Assembly: GCF_030247195.1 (NCBI RefSeq)
Contig: NC_080672.1
Location: 7,626,001 to 7,690,000 of the forward strand
Reading direction: 5' to 3'
Source: Topomyia yanbarensis
Taxonomy: Eukaryota; Arthropoda; Insecta; Diptera; Culicidae
DNA: 64,000 bases
Of the stretch, positions 35,509 to 45,924 are shown piece after piece. Both the position numbers and the translations under genes were made by a program. The stretch's first letter is position 1, and each line of letters opens with the position of its first letter. Below the pieces are notes generated by a model. That model did no database searches, was not told the origin of the DNA, and saw only the letters and a program-made list of their open reading frames with translations.

Positions 35509-36702
35509 CATCAGTTTGTCTTCACATCTCGCCCTGAGCAGGAGCAAAAAATCGTCCCGCGCAAGTGAAACGGTCAATCAAATCAATCGGTGCCTATCAC
35601 ACAAGCAGTCCATATAACAATAGCCTATACCTACTGTGCGATTTAGTGATGAGTGACGGTGCCCAGCAAAAAGCAACCCAGATACGGCCGAACTGTGTTG
35701 CTGTTGATTTTTCGAAATGCCCCGTAAGACCAGCCATTCGGGAAGTGGAACAGTTATTAAAAGTGCAGATGAAACTCAATCTGGCTGAAGTGAAAACCCT
35801 ACAAATGCATCATATTAAACATTGCGTGCTGATTTCGTTCAAAAACATTAACCAAGCTGAGTCATTCGCCTCGCGAAACAACATGCAGCACACCGCCGAA
35901 TGCGGAAATGTTAAATATAGCATTCCCGTATACATCGAGAACGGCGCTGTAGAAGTTCGTGTCCATGATTTGGCTACGCGTACCCCTGACGGCGCGATTA
36001 AAAAATGCTTGCAAAAATACGGAGAAGTAGACTCCGTTACACATGAGACTTGGAAGAATTTTTCCCCGGGCATCCCTAACGGTGTTCGTGTGGTGAGAAT
36101 GCGTGTGACCAAGCCAATTCCCTCATACATAACCGTCACAGCGTTAGGAAGTGACGATGTTCTCATTCATCAAACATCGCTAGTCACGTACCCAGGGCAA
36201 ATTCCTACGTGCCAGTTCTGCACGAAGAAGCTGCACCTCGGAAAACCTTGCGTAGAAACTGTTAAGGAAAACTTAACCAATCCAACTGAAATCAGCCCAG
36301 AACCATCTTACGCTAAACCACTAACAGCTGCAAAACCAACAACCAGCAACAACAACAACGAAACGAATGCCGATAACGAACATAATAAAACGACCCTTAA
36401 GAGTAAAACGCAAACTGGAACAACCGACTGCGAGCAGCAGGAAAGTAGTACGGATGAGGACATGGACGTGAACGATAACGCGAAAGAAGACAAACGAAAT
36501 AAACCTCAACTTGCAGTGGACAACATTGGCAATATTTCGCCACCTAGAAAAAGGATCTCAACACGCAGCAGAAAGCTGCGCCTGAACGAGACCAAAAATT
36601 TAATGTAGCTGTTTTTTTTTATTCATTGTAAAAAAACAAACAATCGGCCTCGTCGAGCTACCGCATTTGGGCCTAAATAAATTTATCAATTACAAAAAAA
36701 AA
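35509..36702 (+). mobile_element. ORF1-only (half-LINE-like) retroelement, apparently complete
   Basis: Flanked by 10 bp direct repeats GAATTAAAGT (35499-35508 and 36703-36712). The left flank begins the element with CATCAGTTTGTCTTCAC. The right end is a 3' UTR (GGCCTCGTCGAGCTACCGC ... GGGCCTAAATAAA) and an A9 tail. It contains a single intact gag-like ORF and no endonuclease or RT, like mammalian HAL1 'half-L1' elements, so it presumably used another element's RT. It lies inside the 5.5 kb hAT-like element. Confidence 0.75.
35649..36608 (+). CDS. Gag-like ORF1 protein with CCHC knuckle, intact
   Basis: 319 codons from ATG at 35649 (MSDGAQQ). An upstream in-frame extension to 35565 has only a GTG, so I prefer the ATG. 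Residues about 15-85 and about 100-180 look like two alpha/beta RNA-binding folds of the L1-Tx1/ZCCHC3-type ORF1 kind (EVRVHDLATRTPDGAIKKC, YGEVDSV, GIPNGVRVVRMRV). One CCHC zinc knuckle, C-x2-C-x4-H-x4-C, is at residues 188-201 (CQFCTKKLHLGKPC). The C-terminus is Asn/Thr/Asp/Glu-rich and ends in a basic stretch (RKRISTRSRKLR). In its family this protein binds element RNA. The frame has no break, unlike every other transposon ORF here. A domesticated gene is the alternative. Confidence 0.75.
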   Translation: MSDGAQQKATQIRPNCVAVDFSKCPVRPAIREVEQLLKVQMKLNLAEVKTLQMHHIKHCVLISFKNINQAESFASRNNMQHTAECGNVKYSIPVYIENGAVEVRVHDLATRTPDGAIKKCLQKYGEVDSVTHETWKNFSPGIPNGVRVVRMRVTKPIPSYITVTALGSDDVLIHQTSLVTYPGQIPTCQFCTKKLHLGKPCVETVKENLTNPTEISPEPSYAKPLTAAKPTTSNNNNETNADNEHNKTTLKSKTQTGTTDCEQQESSTDEDMDVNDNAKEDKRNKPQLAVDNIGNISPPRKRISTRSRKLRLNETKNLM

Positions 36703-36986
36703 GAATTAAAGTAACAGTTTCTTTTGTTCTTCCGACGAGTCACACATGAAAGGAAGTGTGTTATCAGACTCGGCATACTGAGTAGATATCGTGACCGATG
36801 TCTTCGGTGGCTCGAAATAGCAATCTTCCTCACCATTCTCCCATTAATTTGTTGAAACCAAACAAGATACAATTTTTTTACGAGTTACCGAAAAACATAT
36901 TGCTTCTTAAATTTATTTTTGAAAAGTTTCGGGGGGGGGGGCTTTAGCCCCCTAGCCCCCCCTCTGGCTACGTGCCTGGCCGGATC

Positions 36987-39350
36987 CTGTCGTTTTCGGT
37001 TCCGCCTACCAGCATATATTTTGTTTTGGACGCATTTACCACCAGTCTGACCTTCGCTGCTTCGCGTTTCAGGCGTGTGTACAGGTCTGTCATCGTTTCA
37101 AATGTTCGGGCAATAATGTCCATGTCGTCCGCGAAGCATACAAATTGGCCGGACTTCGTGAAGATCGTGCCCCGGCTGTTGAGCCCGGCTGGTCGCATCA
37201 CACCTTCCAGAGCGATGTTGAATAGTAGACACGAGAGTCCATTACCTTGTCTCAGTCCCCGTCGAGATTCAAATAGACTGGAAAGTTTACCCGAAATTCT
37301 TACGCTGTTTTGTACATCGTCCATCGTTGCTTTGATTAGTCGAGTCAGCTTCCCGGGAAAGCTGTTTTCGTCCATGATTTCCCATAACTCTACACGGTCG
37401 ATACTGTCGTATGCCGCCTTAAAGTCGATGAACAGGTGATGCGTTGGGACCTGGTATTCACGGCATTTCTGAAGGATTTGCCGTACGGTGAAGATCTGGT
37501 CCGTTGTCGACCGGACATTGATGAAGCCGGCTTGATTACTTCCCACGAACTCATTTACTTTAGGTGATAGACAACGGATGATGATCTGGGATAGCACTTT
37601 GTAGGCGGCATTCAAAATAGTTATCGCGCGGAAGTTATCACACTCCAAATGGTCGCCTTTCTTGTGAATGGGGCAGATCACCCCTTCTTTCCACTCCTCC
37701 GGTAGCTGTTCGGTTTACCAGATCCTGACTACTAACCGGTGCAGACAAGTGGCCAACTTTTCCGAGCCCAATTTGATGAGTTCTGCTGCGATACCATCTT
37801 TGCCAGCTGCTTTGTTGTTCTTAAGCTGTTGGATGGCATCCTTAACTTCCCTCAACGTGGGAGTTGTTTCATTCCCGTCCTCAACTGCACTGACGTAGTC
37901 AAATCCTCCGTTGCCTTGGTCATCTGTACCTGCATTCTGCTCGCCATTCAGGTGCTCGTCGAAGTGCTGCTTACACCTTTCGATCACCTCACGGTTGTCC
38001 GTCAGCAGGCTCCCGTCCTTATCGGCTTGCAGCACGAAGCCTTTGCGGGATGCGTTGAGCTTCGGTAGAACTTTCGTGCATCTTGAGAACGGCACAGCGG
38101 TTCCATTTCCTCGCACTCCGCTTCTTCCAGACGGCGTTTTTTCTCTCGGAAGAGGCGTGTCTGCTGCCTCCGCTTCTGTTTGTATTGTTCCACATTCTGT
38201 CGGGTTCCATGCTGCAGCATGACCGCTCGCGCTGCATTCTTCTCCTCCAAAACCGCTTTGCACTCCTCGTCGAACCAATCGTTCCGTCGTCTCCGTTCCT
38301 CGTACCCGACAATGTCTTCAGATATGTTGTTAATGGCTGATTTTACTGTTCTCCAGCAGTCCTCTAGAGGGGCCACGTCGAGCTCTCCCTCGTCCAGCAA
38401 CGCTGCCTCGAGGTGCTGCGCGTATGCAGTGGCGACATCTGGTTGCTTCAGTCGCTCCAGATCGTACCGAGGCGGCCGTCGGTACCGTACGTGATTAATG
38501 ACGGATAGTTTTGGGCGCAATTTAACCTTCACCAGGTAGTGGTCAAAGTCGATGTTAGCGCCACGATAGGTCCTGACGTCGATAATGTCGGAGAAGTGCC
38601 GTCCATGGATCAGGACGTGGTCGATTTGCGATTCCGTCTGTAGCGGTGATCTCCAGGTGTAACGATAAGGGAGGCTGTGCTGGAAGAAGGTGCTACGAAT
38701 GGCCATGTTCTTGGAGGCGGCGAAATCAATGAGTCGAAGGCCGTTCTCATTCGTCAGCTGGTGAGCGCTAAACTTTCCAATCGTCGGTCTGAATACCTCC
38801 TCCTAGCCTACCTGAGCGTTTAAGTCCCCAATGATGATCTTGACGTCGTGGCTTGGGAAGCGGTCGTATTCTCGGTCGAGCTACGCGTAGAAACCGTCTT
38901 TGTCACCATCGGTGCTTCCGGAGTGAGGGCTGTGCACGTTTATTATGCTGATGTTGAAGAAACGGCCCATGATCCTCAATCTGCACATTCTTTCGTCGAT
39001 CGACCACCAACCGAATCACGCGCCTTTGCATATCGCCCATCACAATAAAAGCTGTCCCTAGCTCATGTGTGTTGCCGCAGCTCTGGTAGATGGTATGATT
39101 ACCTCTAAACGTTCGCACAATAAATCCTGTCCAACACACCTCCTGCAGCGCTACAATTCCGAACCCGCGGTCCTTGAGAACATCGGCGAGTTCGCGGGTG
39201 CTCCCGATGGAGTTGAGAGATCTGCAGTTCCACGTTCCGAGCTTCCAATCGCTAGTCCCTTTTCGTCGCAGTGGTCGTCGCCATTGGTATCGGTTCGCAT
39301 TCTTATCTTGTTGACTTTTCGCAGCAATTGGCTTTTTTACGGCTGGCTCG
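36987..39350 (-). pseudogene. RTE-like endonuclease and RT domains, broken
   Basis: Read from 39350 down. The APE endonuclease starts with LGTWNCRSLN and IVALQEV, then IGDLNAQVG, YTWRSP and SQIDHVLI (38706-39290, in several frames with stops near 38885 and 38806). A Lys/Arg-rich linker follows (38278-38002, frame change near 38060). The RT then has FIDFKAAYDSIDR (motif A), GLRQGNGLSCLLFN (motif B) and VCFADDMDI (motif C) in an uninterrupted 237-codon frame (36968-37681; its last codons run into the insert). RT catalytic Asp residues are present; the endonuclease is not intact. Confidence 0.85.
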
Positions 39351-39401
39351 CAGGGCCTGACACCAACCCCCTAACTTACCGGATGACCAAATGAAAGATA
39401 T

Positions 39402-40170
39402 AATACTCCCATTGACTGCTATTGAATTTCATTCAGTTCTAACTTTTGGTTCCGGAGTAACAGGTTGGTTATTGCGGTCACATAGTAATTTCTCGTATGA
39501 ACCGGTACAATCGTAATACCTCATAGGTTTAAAATCTATTGAAATGAACATCAAATTACTTCGATTGGCAGGCCTAGATCACTGAAGGCGAATCAAGGAT
39601 TATTGGAATATATTGTCCACCATCGCTAATTCCGGAAGTCCCGGGTTCCGGGCATATTTCAGATCGAAAGCTACGTCAGTGATGACTGAACCAATTTTCA
39701 GTACACTTGTCCCATATGGATGGTATAATATGAAGTTTAAACCTCCATCTACTCCTCTATCTTCTACCTCTCAACTACCCTTTCCCTTCACTCACCACCC
39801 TCCTCACCCCAACCTCCCACTTGCATTCGCTTCATTCACCCCGTATACTAAAATAAGTTAGATGATTCCCGATGCATCCTCCCCCTCCCACTAATTATAT
39901 CCCTTCCCTTCTCCACCATGAAGTTAATATGAAGACAACATTGAACTCACGCTGATTAAGCTATATAAATATCACATGTTTGTTTGTTTCAAGTATGTCA
40001 GTATCGACATGTTGCTTATCAGGTTCATGACAGTCGTGCACTTATATATGCTTCTCAAGTGCAATAAGAATGTAATAGACATTATTATATTGAACGTAAC
40101 CAGGCATTAAATCATAGTTTGGATAAATGAGAAAGGCATAATTGCACCACTAGGTGGATTAAAACAGGTT
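39402..40170 (+). repeat. 335 bp-type element, right half
   Basis: Resumes at AATACTCCCATTGACTGC, contains TTGGTTCCGGAGTAACAGG and further degenerate monomers, and ends GAGAAAGGCATAATTGCACC, then ACTAGGTGGATTAAAACAGG. Together with 30256-30816 it makes an element of about 1.33 kb. Confidence 0.8.
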
Positions 40171-40310
40171 TTTTGAGCTAGCATCAATTCGGCGCTAGCT
40201 TAATCCTGTCACTAAGTTAGTGTCGGATTATGATGAGGCAAAGTCGAAACGCAAATTCCATTTACTTATAGGTTTTGTACTCTCAATGCGCAATGATGGT
40301 TTTAAACAAT

Positions 40311-40840
40311 TTTCTCCTTAGTGCAGAAAAAATAATTCTTACCCAAATTTTTCTCCACTAAGGAGAAATAGAGCATAGTTCTAAATATTGTTTTATATCT
40401 CGATATGCATTCATGTAGTGTTCATATTTTTGACGAAATTGTTTAAAATTACATTATCAACAACTTTGCTGAAGGCAAAAGTCTCTTACTCTTTTTTAAG
40501 AGTTATTTCTACATAACTACCTCTTGGAGAATTAATCACTAAAAATTTTATTGCAAAGTATGTGCTGTTTCATATTGGAAAACTTCTAGAAGTTGTCAAA
40601 TCTTCAAAGGATTTCGAAATGAAAGTTGAAAAAGTCTTCGAACATTTATCCCTCACATTCTTTGACTTCACTGACATATTACACAAGAATCTGCAGAGTT
40701 TTGAAAACTGTTGTATGTTGATTCTCCTTATTTGTAGACTGGAATGGCATCTGTTAGACTATTATTAATGCTTCTGAATTTTCAATAATATATCAATTTC
40801 ATATTAAATTTTAGCATTTTCGAAATTCCAACGATTTTTT
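40311..40840 (+). repeat. Diverged interspersed repeat, copy 1, with hairpin
   Basis: Similar to 54938-55390 in order and wording (AACAACTTTGCTGAAGGC ... AAGTCTCTTACT; GGAAAACTTCTAGAAGTTGT; GGCATCTGTTAGACTA). It starts with a perfect 13 bp inverted repeat TTTCTCCTTAGTG / CACTAAGGAGAAA (40311-40323, 40356-40368). The other copy has a hairpin of different sequence at the same place. No coding frame is conserved between the two. Confidence 0.55.
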
Positions 40841-40859
40841 TATTGGCTATGCCACTGAC

Positions 40860-40864
<5 letters not shown>

Positions 40865-40899
<35 letters not shown>
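40865..40899. repeat. (TC)n microsatellite
   Basis: About 17 perfect CT units. Confidence 0.95.
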
Positions 40900-40900
<1 letters not shown>

Positions 40901-42597
40901 ATTGTTGGTATAATAATAGAGTAAGGTTTTTAGTTCAGTTACTTGCACCGCTCATATCCTTGTCGCGAAAATGTTCACTCCACTCTTATTTTTTCTATTA
41001 GATTTTTTTTGTTTCTTTTCCTTTGTCATTTTTCCTAATTTGTCTTCTGTTAAAACGATATTTTACTTAAGCATAATTTTAAACATTGTTTTACTGTCTC
41101 ATATTACGATATTCCTAAAACGTTATTGAAGCACCTAATGAGACTCCTGGTGCCCGGATGCCCAGAGACTCCTAAATTCTTGAATCGCGCTCAAACTCCA
41201 GCACAATTTCCAATCATTATCTTTACTAACAATCTCCTTCCTCCCGTGACACTTGTGGAGTGGGCAGTAGTATATACGGCCTCTAGTAAAAGTAAGTGTC
41301 AGATATCGGGTAAAAACAAAAACGACAATTAAGCCTTTAGTAAAATTATGTCTTAGTCGATTTACATGAGACCTAACAGCGCATAGCGGTGTATCAGTAC
41401 TCGATTCCCACGAACTTCATTTTTTTGCGAAATAATGGTTGAGTTTAGCTGGATAGTTCTAAAACTAAAATAGTTTGAGCTCTAAAACAATGAAAATCGT
41501 TTAATAATTAGAATTTATAGGTCCATCATAAATAACGGCTTATATTTCCAAAATCAGAACAATCGAAATGCTAGTATCTTCGGAAAAGATATTTGTAATA
41601 AGTTGCCCTATACCTTTACTGAAGAGAATATTTTTGTATCTGAATCTACGAAGAATTATTAGAAACGAAGGAAATTTAATCATTAACCCGATGCGCTGAA
41701 AAGAAAGGGAATTTTATTCTAGAAAACATCTTCAAATACATATAAAAACGTATTGCTACAATCAAAAGTTTTGCCGCAATCAAAAAGTTTTTGTACTTTG
41801 GCACTACTATACGACTATAAAGCACGTTTTAATGTGTTCCGATTAAACTACCATTTTCAAAATCTCGCATATAACAAAAAAACAATTTCGTAAAAGCACA
41901 TCGCCATTAAAAAAAATTAATCGGTCGAAAATAGGCATTCAAAAACACCGTCGGTCAATCCAACTGGTTTGATATACTGTTAATCCAATTCTCAGAACTC
42001 GGTGAACTACTGCGTGTCCAATCATCTATTGGTTTTCAACTAAAAAATAACATTTGTAAAATTACAACAATATTCCACGTGCTATTAAGAAAACCAAAAT
42101 ATGTCATCGTAAGTTTATAACCGTACCACTGATCTCGTTGACGTCACGCCATAGAGTGTCCTTCTTGTCGTCCGGTACATTTGCCGGTACTGATTCGCAA
42201 AGCGCCAACTGTTTGGACTGTGGTCGTATAGCGAACTGAGATCCTGCGCGCGTCGGTGCATCCCATTAGGACCTCACTGGCGGATATGTGTGTGTCTAGG
42301 TGCAATAATGTTATTTATAGACCAACCTCCTCGCCATTGATTAACGGTTGCGCAGTCACACTTCTCCTGGGAGTTCATCCCGCCAAAGGATTGTGATTGG
42401 TTTATTTACCTTTCAAAAGGCGGTTTTGGATCTTTATTTAAGACTATGTTTGCCATTATTTACTGTTGCGATAAAGTTTAATTATGTTTTACTCCTCCCT
42501 CTGAGTGAAGGAATTTTGATTTTTTTTTTCGCTGATGTAACACATGTATGTAAGTAGTGTTTTTTGGTTTGTTTGTTGAAATCGTCCATCCCGGAAC
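40900..42597. other. Unique DNA, no gene recognised
   Basis: 41370-41420 has a B-box-like ACTCGATTCCC without a convincing A box. 42120-42300 is GC-richer, with TGACGTCACG (CRE-like) at 42140. No frame is supported. Confidence 0.35.
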
Positions 42598-42630
42598 ACC
42601 AGCGATCGCTAGTGGAACAATCCGGTAAGT
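42598..42630 (+). other. Splice-donor-like site in GC-rich segment
   Basis: AACAATCCG|gtaagtttt at 42624/42625 fits the donor consensus and lies in a GC-rich stretch (42560-42760). No partner acceptor or frame was found, so an untranslated exon is only a possibility. Confidence 0.2.
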
Positions 42631-42840
42631 TTTAAACCGATGCTAACCTGGGCCGGAAGTGCTCATTCTTGATTTGAATCCTGGTGACCGGTAGGTTCGT
42701 CTGGCAGCAAGCTAGCTTACGGCGACGAGACCCGGCCCCGGGGGACAATTCGCTTCTCCGCAAGAATGACTTACTAAGGATCTATAGACCAAGTATTGAC
42801 GTTCGTGATCGTATCGATTAGATACTTCTTTTTTGATCGT

Positions 42841-42877
42841 TCGTTTGCAATAGAGAATTCAATTTCCTTGCAAACGA
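42841..42877. repeat. Short hairpin
   Basis: Perfect 10 bp arms TCGTTTGCAA / TTGCAAACGA around a 17 nt loop. Too short for a miRNA precursor. Confidence 0.6.
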
Positions 42878-43562
42878 CACCAGGACTAACCAAGGGAAAC
42901 CACACCCAAGCTGAAAAACTTATTGTTTGAAATAAAATCTACTACTAAAAGCCTTGCGCCAACATGTACAATTTCAAATTAGTAAAAAAATAAAAAAAAT
43001 TATTCATCTTTAAATTAATCTTCATCTTGATTTCGCCAAAAACTAGACGCTGGTACTAAGTATAAACCAACATTATCATACATATTCTTTTTTACCAGTC
43101 CACATTTTCTAAAGTTTAGCTGTATCAGCCTTCGGCTCTTCATCTTTATTATCACTTTACAGCTTATTTTTTCCTCTTTGTTTAATGACCGAACTTATTT
43201 AATTATCTGTTTGTTTTTGAACGTGTGGCTAATGAAAGTTAAACAAAATATCTTATCAAATAAAAAAAATCAGTATACAGTTCTAACTCGAGCAAACAAC
43301 CAAGAATCTCCATCATTCTGCGCCTCAAGGTAACAGCAAGCCAAACATATTTCTGTCACTTCCATGTCAACCATGCCAATCTGTAACACAATCCAGATTT
43401 TAAAACAATCAGTCTTTGCATCCTGCTCATCGTGCTGCTCGTCCCGAAGTGGCACGCTAAATCGTAGTAGCTGTTGATTTGATTACCGTTTCGAGCACGT
43501 GTGAGCGCTGCATTTCCTCGTGTAATGAATGAAACGAATTTTCCTCAGTAGGCAGTGCACTG

Positions 43563-43718
43563 TAAATATAACGCGCGCAGAAAGTTTTTCAGTTGGTGGG
43601 GAAAATGAACGACTTGGATGGGTGGTTCATTCATGTTCGATGGAATGTTGTGTGCTACCGGGAAAAATTGAATACAATATTTGAGTTAAATAAGGGAAAT
43701 ATTGACTGGAATGTTTGA
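43563..43718 (+). promoter_or_regulatory. Candidate core promoter with a 37-codon ORF
   Basis: TAAATATA (43563-43570) is followed by an arthropod-type initiator TCAGTT with A at 43591, 28 bp downstream. The first ATG (43605) opens MNDLDGWFIHVRWNVV..., 37 codons, stop at 43716-43718. Spacing fits TATA-Inr promoters, but no splice donor or homologue is evident, so this may be coincidence. Confidence 0.25.
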
Positions 43719-43719
43719 A

Positions 43720-45924
43720 TTTATTCAGTTTCATTATTACCAGCCCGGTGACAACTTGACAGCTACCATATATTGAACTCATAAGCAAATTTTATAGTAA
43801 TTTGGTGATTTCATGGCGTCTTGAATGAAGCAAAATTTTAAAAAGGCGCATCCCATTTATTATTTCCCATATCTGTAAATATTTCGCTTATCAAATTAAA
43901 AACTGTCCTCGTTTTACCATACCTAAACAGAAACATAGAATCCATTTTGAACCCGAAAACTTCACCATAAAATAAATCGATTTTCGGAAATAAGATGACG
44001 TTCACAATCGAACCATTTCCACTTGTTTTGGAATTTCCGACAATCTTTGGGGTCGAACCAACATCTCCAGAGACATGAAATCCTCCAGTAGAAGCCGTTC
44101 AGTTAGGTTAGGACAGACTGAAGCCAAGTAAAATATGAGAAGAATTCTGAAGAAATCAAAAAGTAATTGCAAAAGTCGAACAAAACTCTGGCGGGAGTCG
44201 AACAAAATTGTACATTCCTGACAGTATTCTTACTAAAACTGGGCACTACCGGGTTGCTGCCAGAATTGTGATAAAAGCACACAAATTCCATTCAAAACCA
44301 ATCTTGCGTAGAAAATAGATCAATTTTTTTTATATTCCCGACCACAATATTAAAATTCTTTACGTTAGTTAATTTAAAACAAGATGTCATCAGGTTCACG
44401 AATTTCGGTCGTGATTCGTTGGTTGGATATTTTTTAACTGGACCGCTTTTCAATTGGACCTCCGCTAGTAGGACTGTCGAACTAAGAAGCACAGAGAACA
44501 GACATCCATGATCGAACAAAAATATTTAAAAAACGTGTGTAAACATTTGAATTAATATACGATAAACACTAGCGCCGCCACACCAACCTATCCCAACTAT
44601 CCGTTAAATCCATTGCGGAACCGGTTCGAAATCCTGAATGGATTCAGTATGAAATCTTGCTCAAAGAAAACAACCGATTCCGACTCTATCGGTTGATGCA
44701 TTTGAGCTGGAATTCATGCTGGAAGTCCGAACCGGTTCCGGACTAGTTTGACTGGATAAAGGAATAACCGCTGTCAATTCTGTCGAACTCAGCCACAAAA
44801 AAACATGACGACAGTAGCGCACCTGGTTTGGATATCCTAACTACCTTCGAAGCCGTTAGAGATTTTACACAAGTTGAATACTGAATATGGACGTCTGTTC
44901 TCTGTGTAAGAAGCATTTGAATGCCAAAATCTCATGTTAAATTTATTTTGACAATCTATATCTAACAACCATTTACACTACTAATGTCTTTTTTGGAGAG
45001 TTTTTGACATTTGTCAGTCGGTCCAACTAGTGAATCAAATTCGTTAGTTGGACAGAGGCTGCGGCCCAACCAACGAATCATGACTGTATTAAGCTTGGTG
45101 ATTTACTTTCATTAGCCAAAATGGTTTTCATTTATATTTCTAAAGAAAAAACCAATGATTTACCGATTACACATTTCACACAACAAGAAAACCAAAACAA
45201 GCTTAGGTAGGAAGAAACCCGGTTGCTAAAAACAACTTCTAGCTAAATTTATAAAAAGATTTATGTAACTTTGCTGACGGTTTCCAGTTACGGATAAACT
45301 AGTTCTCTAATAAGAGTTTTCTTTATCCACATTTTGGAATACGCTTTTCTAAATGTCGTTCTTGCTGCATTGACGGCGTACATAACACACATAACGAAAT
45401 GCGCTTTTCTCTTGAAACTAGTTCATTTCATTGTTCGTGGTACTCGTATGGAGAAGGTATACTATCGCCACCATCAAATCTGTAGTACATATATAAAACA
45501 AGAACTATCTGTCAAGTTGTCCCCGGGTTGTTTATTACACAGGCCCCGATTAGATTCTTTACTGACACAGTTAACCTCGCTTTTCTTGATAGTTCACTTG
45601 TAGTTTACATGGACTTTTATGACGACTAGATTCGCTCGTAGCAAATCGCAAAAAAATTTCTAAGGGTGCAAAGTGACGGTGAGAAGCTGAACAGGGACTG
45701 GTACTGACAGTAGGGTGCGAGATGTTAGAAACCTGGCTTGCAGCATATCAAATGGAACCTGTCAGAGTAAATGCAGGCAGTCGGCGCAGATCTGCTCAGT
45801 TTTCACTCTGGCATCATTCTGCTTACTCTTATATAAATCGTTTACTAAAGCTCATTTTTTTCTTCATGTAGGACACCAATATTAACAGAATTAATATCAA
45901 ATTGAAGGTAAATGAATTTGCTTT
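43720..45924. other. Unique DNA, no gene recognised
   Basis: Contains a 44590-44780 stretch rich in AACCGGTT/GGTTCGGA-type motifs, probably an old repeat. Minus frames at 44002-44519 have no motif. 45640-45860 is GC-richer without a signal. Confidence 0.35.

Larger units (their letters stand above)
31477..36978. mobile_element. hAT-like TIR element, 5.5 kb, no transposase seen
   Basis: Ends are CAGGCCCGTAGCCAGGAG and, inverted, CAGGCACGTAGCCAGAGG. They are flanked by an 8 bp duplication GCCGGATC (31469-31476, 36979-36986) that restores the RT reading region when collapsed. 8 bp TSD plus CAGG termini fit hAT. G-rich subterminal tracts lie at both ends (36930-36962 most clearly). The interior is a mosaic: a SINE-like piece, a fold-back array, Helitron-like ends and an ORF1-only retroelement. 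No hAT transposase frame was recognised. Confidence 0.7.
30817..39387 (-). mobile_element. Full-length RTE-like non-LTR element (split by a 5.5 kb insert)
   Basis: Perfect 14 bp target duplications (CAAATGAAAGATAT) lie at 30803-30816 and 39388-39401, inside a 335 bp-type repeat whose sequence joins cleanly if the element is removed. Without the nested insert the element is about 3,061 bp, the size usual for RTE elements. Its 5' end is near 39387 and its 3' end, a short AATAAAGGAATAA tail rather than poly-A, is at 30817. It encodes an APE endonuclease and an RT, both broken. The clade is called from motifs and size and could be a related CFDP2-like clade. Confidence 0.75.

Noticed and set aside
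37911..38494. Plus-strand frames opposite the RTE-like element
   Set aside because: Shadows of a GC-rich minus-strand coding region with clear endonuclease and RT motifs.
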